Source of the DNA: an uncultured Eubacteriales bacterium
GTDB lineage: Bacteria; Bacillota; Clostridia; Christensenellales; Christensenellaceae
Direction: 5' to 3'
Assembly: GCA_902782475.1 (NCBI GenBank)
Contig: CACZNR010000006.1
Coordinates: forward strand, 1 to 9,017
DNA length: 9,017 bases
Part shown: positions 5,959-9,017 of the stretch, piece by piece
Numbering within the stretch: the first letter of the stretch is position 1
Layout: each line of letters begins with the position of its first letter
The notes under the pieces: generated by a model
What the model saw: the letters and a program-made list of their open reading frames with translations, nothing else
Told to the model about the DNA's origin: nothing
Databases searched by the model: none
Made by a program: the position numbers and the translations under genes

Positions 5959-6833
5959 CTCTCCCTTACACTGTTATTGCTCATGAAGAAGAGTGCAAGT
6001 GTCCCAGGTCCCACATGTGAACCTGTAACAGGTTCATAATCCACCAGCATTATCTCCTTCGGAGGCTTGCGCTTATTGATCTCATCTATCAGAAATTTAG
6101 CATCGTCAAGACAGTCAGCATGAGCTATGCCGATTATCTGATCCTCGGGATCGACCACGTATTCCTCATACCTTTTTGCAAGAGCCAGAAGGACTTTCTT
6201 CCTTCCTCTTGTAATGGCAAAGTTAACTATCTTGCCTTCCATGTCTCCCTTGAGGAGTGGCTTTATATTAAGGAGCGAACCTATAAGTGCCACAGCCCTT
6301 GAAAGTCTTCCAGTGTTCCTCAGATACTTGAGATCATCGACCGTAAAGATCTGATACATGCAATACCTTTCCTTAAGGAGCCTGTCATTTACTTCCTCTA
6401 TGACTTTTCCCTGTGCCCTGTACTCGCATGCTTTCACGACAAACAGTCCTTCTCCAAGGGATGCCCCAAGGGTGTCCACCAGATAAAGTTTCTTATCCGG
6501 ATATCTCTCCATCAGATTATTCTTTGCTGTAACTGCCGAGTTGAATGAACCGCTGATACCTGATGACATGCTTATGAACAGCACTTCATCATTTTCCTGG
6601 AGCAGCTTCTCAAAAAACTGTTCATATGTAAAGGGATTGACCTGGGATGTCTCCACTTTCTCTCCCTGTCTCATCATCTCAAAGAATCCGTCAATATCAA
6701 AATCCTCAACATTGAAACATGTATGTTCCTCACCCCTGTATCTGAAGATATACGGGATTATCCTTACATCCTCTTTTTCGATAAAGGTCTTTGGAAGATT
6801 TGCTGATGTATCTGTTGCTACGATAAAAGACAT
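5955..6833 (-). CDS. DegV family fatty-acid-binding protein (FakB-like)
   Basis: The 292-residue length matches the DegV family, cytoplasmic proteins that bind one fatty acid and, in characterised cases (FakB), present it to the kinase FakA for conversion to acyl-phosphate. Visible blocks are the N-terminal strand FIVATDTSANLP (3-14), TSQVNPFTYE (62-71), SMSSGISGSFNSA (88-100), the core LKYLRNTGRLS (168-178) with LLNIKPLL (187-194), the TRGRKK segment (208-213), and GSHVGPGTLALFF (271-283). Ser63, Ser90/Ser91, Arg209 and His273 are candidate head-group contacts. A GAGGT ribosome binding site lies 7 bases before the ATG. The gene opens the degV-hlyIII-glpK-lipase cluster, and its stop overlaps the next ATG. 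No FakA gene is present here. Confidence 0.92.
   Translation of the reverse strand: MSFIVATDTSANLPKTFIEKEDVRIIPYIFRYRGEEHTCFNVEDFDIDGFFEMMRQGEKVETSQVNPFTYEQFFEKLLQENDEVLFISMSSGISGSFNSAVTAKNNLMERYPDKKLYLVDTLGASLGEGLFVVKACEYRAQGKVIEEVNDRLLKERYCMYQIFTVDDLKYLRNTGRLSRAVALIGSLLNIKPLLKGDMEGKIVNFAITRGRKKVLLALAKRYEEYVVDPEDQIIGIAHADCLDDAKFLIDEINKRKPPKEIMLVDYEPVTGSHVGPGTLALFFMSNNSVRER
5961..5965 (-). promoter_or_regulatory. Ribosome binding site deciding the hemolysin III start
   Basis: GGGAG (minus, 5965-5961) lies within the end of degV. It is 2 bases from ATG 5958 and 8 bases from ATG 5952, so it fits the second ATG better unless reinitiation at the ATGA overlap is used. Confidence 0.5.
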
Positions 6834-6965
6834 TATTATTACCTCACATCTTCTTGATCTAATTCACACCTACGATGATACCTCATCCCTCCTCTTTTTT
6901 TGAGGAACAGTTGGTTCAATGGGTCTATTTTCTTCTCTACTTTGAACTCTACCATCAGTAGAATC

Positions 6966-6981
6966 TCCCTTTACAAAGGGA
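6966..6981. promoter_or_regulatory. Candidate operator palindrome
   Basis: TCCCTTTACAAAGGGA has perfect 7-bp inverted arms around AC and ends 3 bases before the -35 of the XRE regulator, between it and the divergent degV operon. Such placement suits a dimeric XRE repressor or activator; which protein binds is not shown. Confidence 0.45.
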
Positions 6982-6984
6982 AAT

Positions 6985-7013
6985 TTGAAAAATACATGAC
7001 GAGAGTCTATAAT
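6985..7013 (+). promoter_or_regulatory. Sigma-A promoter of the XRE regulator gene
   Basis: The -35 TTGAAA (6985-6990) and the perfect -10 TATAAT (7008-7013) are separated by exactly 17 bases. Initiation near 7020 would leave only about 8 bases before the ATG, so the leader would contain little more than the ribosome binding site AAGGA (7019-7023). Confidence 0.85.
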
Positions 7014-7027
7014 AGCTTAAGGAAATT

Positions 7028-7639
7028 ATGGAAGAGATCAGATTCATCATTGGTAGGAACATTACCAGGTTAAGAAATGAAAAGGGCATCACCCAGGCAG
7101 AGCTTGCAGAAGCACTTAATTATTCTGACAAGGCTGTCTCAAAATGGGAACGCGGTGAGAGCATGCCGGGTATCGCAACACTAAGTGCGATAGCCAGCTA
7201 TTTTGATGTTCCCATGGACTTCTTTACTCATGAGGAGCACGAAGTCCCTTCCGAAAAAGCAAAGTCTTCCTTTCTCGACAGGCATCAGCTGTTCACCAAT
7301 CAGAAGCTTATTACCGGCATCTCCATCACAGGTATATGGGTCATTGCAGTATTCATCTTCATCATACTCAACAGCATGGAAAAATCAGGTCTGCTCAAAC
7401 TGCTGATATTCGCATACGCAGTACCCATCTCATTTATAGTTTGGCTGGTCTTCAATACCATATGGTTTCGAAAGGAACTTAACGCAGTCATCATATCACT
7501 TCTCGTGTGGAGCATCCTGGCCTGCGTATACCTTACGCTGAAGCTTTTCGGCATATCCATATGGGAGATATTCCTTCTTGGGATACCGGGACAGATAATA
7601 ATCATACTGTCCTCAAAGCTCAGGAAGATCAGAAAATAA
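7028..7639 (+). CDS. XRE-family transcriptional regulator with four-helix membrane domain
   Basis: This is a 203-residue protein. Residues 7-65 form a Cro/CI-type helix-turn-helix domain; TQAELAEALNYSDKAVSKWERG (22-43) is the DNA-binding motif in the form common in Firmicutes, and PMDFF (62-66) closes it. After a charged linker (67-92) there are four hydrophobic segments at about 95-115, 121-145, 152-172 and 177-195, ending in a basic tail (KLRKIRK). It is therefore a membrane-tethered DNA-binding protein; what it senses is unknown. The gene has its own near-consensus promoter with a very short leader and ends at an intrinsic terminator. It diverges from the degV-glpK lipid cluster, so it may control that cluster or itself, but this is inference from position. 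Confidence 0.9.
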   Translation: MEEIRFIIGRNITRLRNEKGITQAELAEALNYSDKAVSKWERGESMPGIATLSAIASYFDVPMDFFTHEEHEVPSEKAKSSFLDRHQLFTNQKLITGISITGIWVIAVFIFIILNSMEKSGLLKLLIFAYAVPISFIVWLVFNTIWFRKELNAVIISLLVWSILACVYLTLKLFGISIWEIFLLGIPGQIIIILSSKLRKIRK

Positions 7640-7660
7640 ATACTTATCAGGAAATCTTTG

Positions 7661-7693
7661 ACCGGTGATACCATAGCGGCATCGCCGGTTTTT
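7661..7693 (+). terminator. Intrinsic terminator of the XRE regulator gene
   Basis: ACCGGTGAT (7661-7669) pairs with ATCGCCGGT (7681-7689), with one G-U pair and an 11-base loop that allows two further C-G pairs. T5 follows at 7689-7693. It starts 21 bases after the stop codon. Confidence 0.85.
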
Positions 7694-7771
7694 CATCATT
7701 AGATATCCATCAGCATAATACCAGTGATGCCAGTCTCACGGTTCGGAACATCCTACAGATGCTGCGGATGC

Positions 7772-7796
7772 AAAAAAGAGGCGGATACCCGCCCCT
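7772..7796 (-). terminator. Intrinsic terminator of the GNAT-nitrilase operon
   Basis: On the minus strand AGGGGCGG (7796-7789) pairs with CCGCCTCT (7784-7777) around GTAT, with one G-U pair, followed by six T (7777-7772). It lies 35 bases after the nitrilase stop codon. The 78 bases between this and the opposite terminator hold nothing I can recognise. Confidence 0.87.
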
Positions 7797-7831
7797 GAAT
7801 GTATCTTAAGCAAATGAGTGTCCTTCAGCCC

Positions 7832-8701
7832 TCAGTGCCTTTTTTCTGCCCTTATAAAAGGAGCATGTACTTCCATGTCTGTCAGCAGATGATATTTCTC
7901 TGGATGCCTGAAAGCATTTCCATGAACTTCTCTTTCCCTGTAATCCCTCATCATCTCAATGTCAAAGGACGCTATGTATATCCCCTCATCGCCGGGTGCC
8001 TCCAGGATCTTCATATCCCTTGATCCCGGTTCGTCTTCCAGATATGCAACTCCGTCAAAAGCGCTGGAATGACCATTGCAGTCTTCCTTTCCTTCCGGAT
8101 AATTCACTGTAGCTATGCCAAGCATGTTCTCATAGGCTCTTCCGCGAAGCTGTGCAAGTCTGTTTATCTCCATGGGACAGGCATTAGGAACCAGTATAAG
8201 TTCGGCTCCCTTAAGCATGAGTATCCTGGCGCTCTCAGGAAACTCCCTGTCATAGCATATCATGGCACCGACCTTTACATTTCCTTTCTCCGTATCAAGG
8301 TCAGTAACATAAAAATCTTCCCCCGGTTCCAGTATGCACTCATCTCCAAAATCACATGTATGTACCTTTGAATACCTGAGGACCATTCTGCCATGTCTGT
8401 CATACAGGAAAAGTGAATTGTACAGTTTGTCTCCCTGTCTCTCCAGGGCTGTCATTCCTATCGCCTTTCCTATCCTTCCCGCCAGTTCTGAGATCCTCTT
8501 CAGATGTACGGAATCCACGGTAATGGCTTTTTCATTCATCTCCTTCACAGAAGAGAATTCGTATCCTATGGTCCACATCTCCGGAAAAAGGATCACATCA
8601 ACATCCCTGTCATCAAGAGACAGACATGCCCTTTCTGCCTTTTCCATGTTTGCGTCCATACTTCCCTCAGGAAGCAGCTGCATCAGTGCAACATTTATCA
8701 T
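7832..8701 (-). CDS. Carbon-nitrogen hydrolase (nitrilase superfamily)
   Basis: This 289-residue cytoplasmic protein has the complete nitrilase-superfamily catalytic triad: Glu41 in LFPEMW, Lys112 in YSKVH and Cys149 in MICYDREFPE. The second glutamate region GDECILEPG (119-127) and the C-terminal EVHGNAFRHPEKY (258-270) also fit. The family hydrolyses amides or omega-amides, N-carbamoyl compounds or nitriles; the ICYDREFPE form suits an amidohydrolase rather than a true nitrilase, but the substrate cannot be assigned. Its ATG overlaps the stop of the upstream GNAT gene (ATGA), so the two are translationally coupled and probably act together. GNAT-nitrilase fusions such as YhcX of Bacillus subtilis carry the same two activities on one chain. 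A strong terminator follows. Confidence 0.9.
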   Translation of the reverse strand: MINVALMQLLPEGSMDANMEKAERACLSLDDRDVDVILFPEMWTIGYEFSSVKEMNEKAITVDSVHLKRISELAGRIGKAIGMTALERQGDKLYNSLFLYDRHGRMVLRYSKVHTCDFGDECILEPGEDFYVTDLDTEKGNVKVGAMICYDREFPESARILMLKGAELILVPNACPMEINRLAQLRGRAYENMLGIATVNYPEGKEDCNGHSSAFDGVAYLEDEPGSRDMKILEAPGDEGIYIASFDIEMMRDYREREVHGNAFRHPEKYHLLTDMEVHAPFIRAEKRH

Positions 8702-9017
8702 CTCAGTATCTTCTCCATCCCGATCTTCTGGATCACCATTCCATTTTTCAGATAAAACTCGTATGCACTGTCATTCAGTTTCCATACATTGAGTGTAAGG
8801 CTGTCAAAACTGTTCTTTTTTGCATATGATTCCACATATTCCAGAAGTTGCTTCCCTATATGCTGTCCCCTGCACTTCTCATCAACACAGAGATCGTCGA
8901 TATACAATGTCCTGTGATCCATCATCAGATTGTCATTTTTTGTTTCCTTTACTATACAGAATGCATATCCAAGAGTGATGCCCTTTTCATCTGTAAAAAC
9001 AAATACAGGTCTTTCCG
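8698..9017 (-). CDS. GNAT family N-acetyltransferase (N-terminus cut by window edge)
   Basis: The frame is open from the right edge to a TGA at 8698-8700, giving 105 complete codons; the start codon lies outside, so the tandem ATG at 8920-8925 is internal and should not be taken as the start. The visible part covers GNAT motif A and B: LYIDDLCVDEKCRGQHIGKQLL, with RGQHIGK as the acetyl-CoA pyrophosphate loop (RxxGxA/G type), then LTLNVWKLNDSAYEFYLKNGM, the usual beta5-helix with the NxxAxxFYxxxGF pattern. The substrate is unknown. The gene overlaps the nitrilase start by four bases and is the upstream member of a two-gene operon whose promoter lies beyond the window. Confidence 0.88.
   Translation of the reverse strand, partial: ERPVFVFTDEKGITLGYAFCIVKETKNDNLMMDHRTLYIDDLCVDEKCRGQHIGKQLLEYVESYAKKNSFDSLTLNVWKLNDSAYEFYLKNGMVIQKIGMEKILR

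Larger units (their letters stand above)
6834..7027. promoter_or_regulatory. Divergent regulatory region between degV operon and XRE regulator
   Basis: These 194 bases hold no gene. They contain the promoter of the plus-strand regulator, two short inverted repeats (6948-6962, TCTAC/GTAGA arms; 6966-6981) and a C/T-rich tract ending in seven T (6882-6900). I found no convincing minus-strand -35/-10 pair for degV, though its promoter must lie here. Confidence 0.6.

Noticed and set aside
6834..7010. A minus-strand promoter or riboswitch for the degV operon
   Set aside because: Candidates such as TTGTAA, TTGAAC or TATCAT do not pair with a partner at 16-18 bases, and no known riboswitch core or FapR/FabT-like box is visible. 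A promoter must exist but I cannot place it.
8698..8925. Short GNAT gene starting at the ATG at 8925
   Set aside because: The frame continues open upstream to the edge with good GNAT sequence (GYAFCIV strand), so that ATG is internal.

Overview
The window looks like ordinary chromosomal sequence from a low-to-mid GC Gram-positive anaerobe, probably a Clostridia-like member of the Bacillota. The support is almost exclusive AGA/AGG arginine codons with frequent ATA, strong AGGAGG-type ribosome binding sites, a clostridial-style glycerol kinase, a Pit/DUF47 pair and intrinsic terminators with U-tracts. I would not name a genus. There are no mobile elements, phage genes or CRISPR arrays.

Layout. 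Positions 1-690 (minus) hold most of an NAD-dependent epimerase/dehydratase that runs off the left edge. A tRNA-Ser(CGA) follows on the plus strand (741-830). A bidirectional terminator at 856-887 separates it from a minus-strand phosphate module, pit (1507-2565, TTG start) followed by a DUF47/PhoU-like accessory gene (876-1493). The pit leader carries a sigma-A promoter, a probable yybP-ykoY (Mn2+) riboswitch aptamer (2636-2742) and an overlapping terminator (2610-2657). I infer that manganese switches this phosphate transporter on.

Positions 2829-6833 (minus) form a tight four-gene cluster in the order degV (fatty-acid-binding, FakB-like), hemolysin III/PAQR membrane protein, glpK, and monoacylglycerol lipase/lysophospholipase. 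The genes overlap or lie 35 bases or less apart. Together they suggest salvage of host or dietary acylglycerols: the lipase frees fatty acid and glycerol, GlpK makes glycerol-3-phosphate, and the DegV protein would carry the fatty acid to a fatty acid kinase encoded elsewhere. The joint role is inference.

A divergent plus-strand gene (7028-7639) encodes an XRE-type regulator with a four-helix membrane domain. It has a near-consensus promoter, a palindrome beside it and its own terminator. Facing it on the minus strand are a nitrilase-superfamily amidohydrolase (7832-8701) and a GNAT acetyltransferase (8698 to the right edge), overlapped by ATGA. This pair resembles a split version of GNAT-nitrilase fusion proteins such as Bacillus subtilis YhcX.
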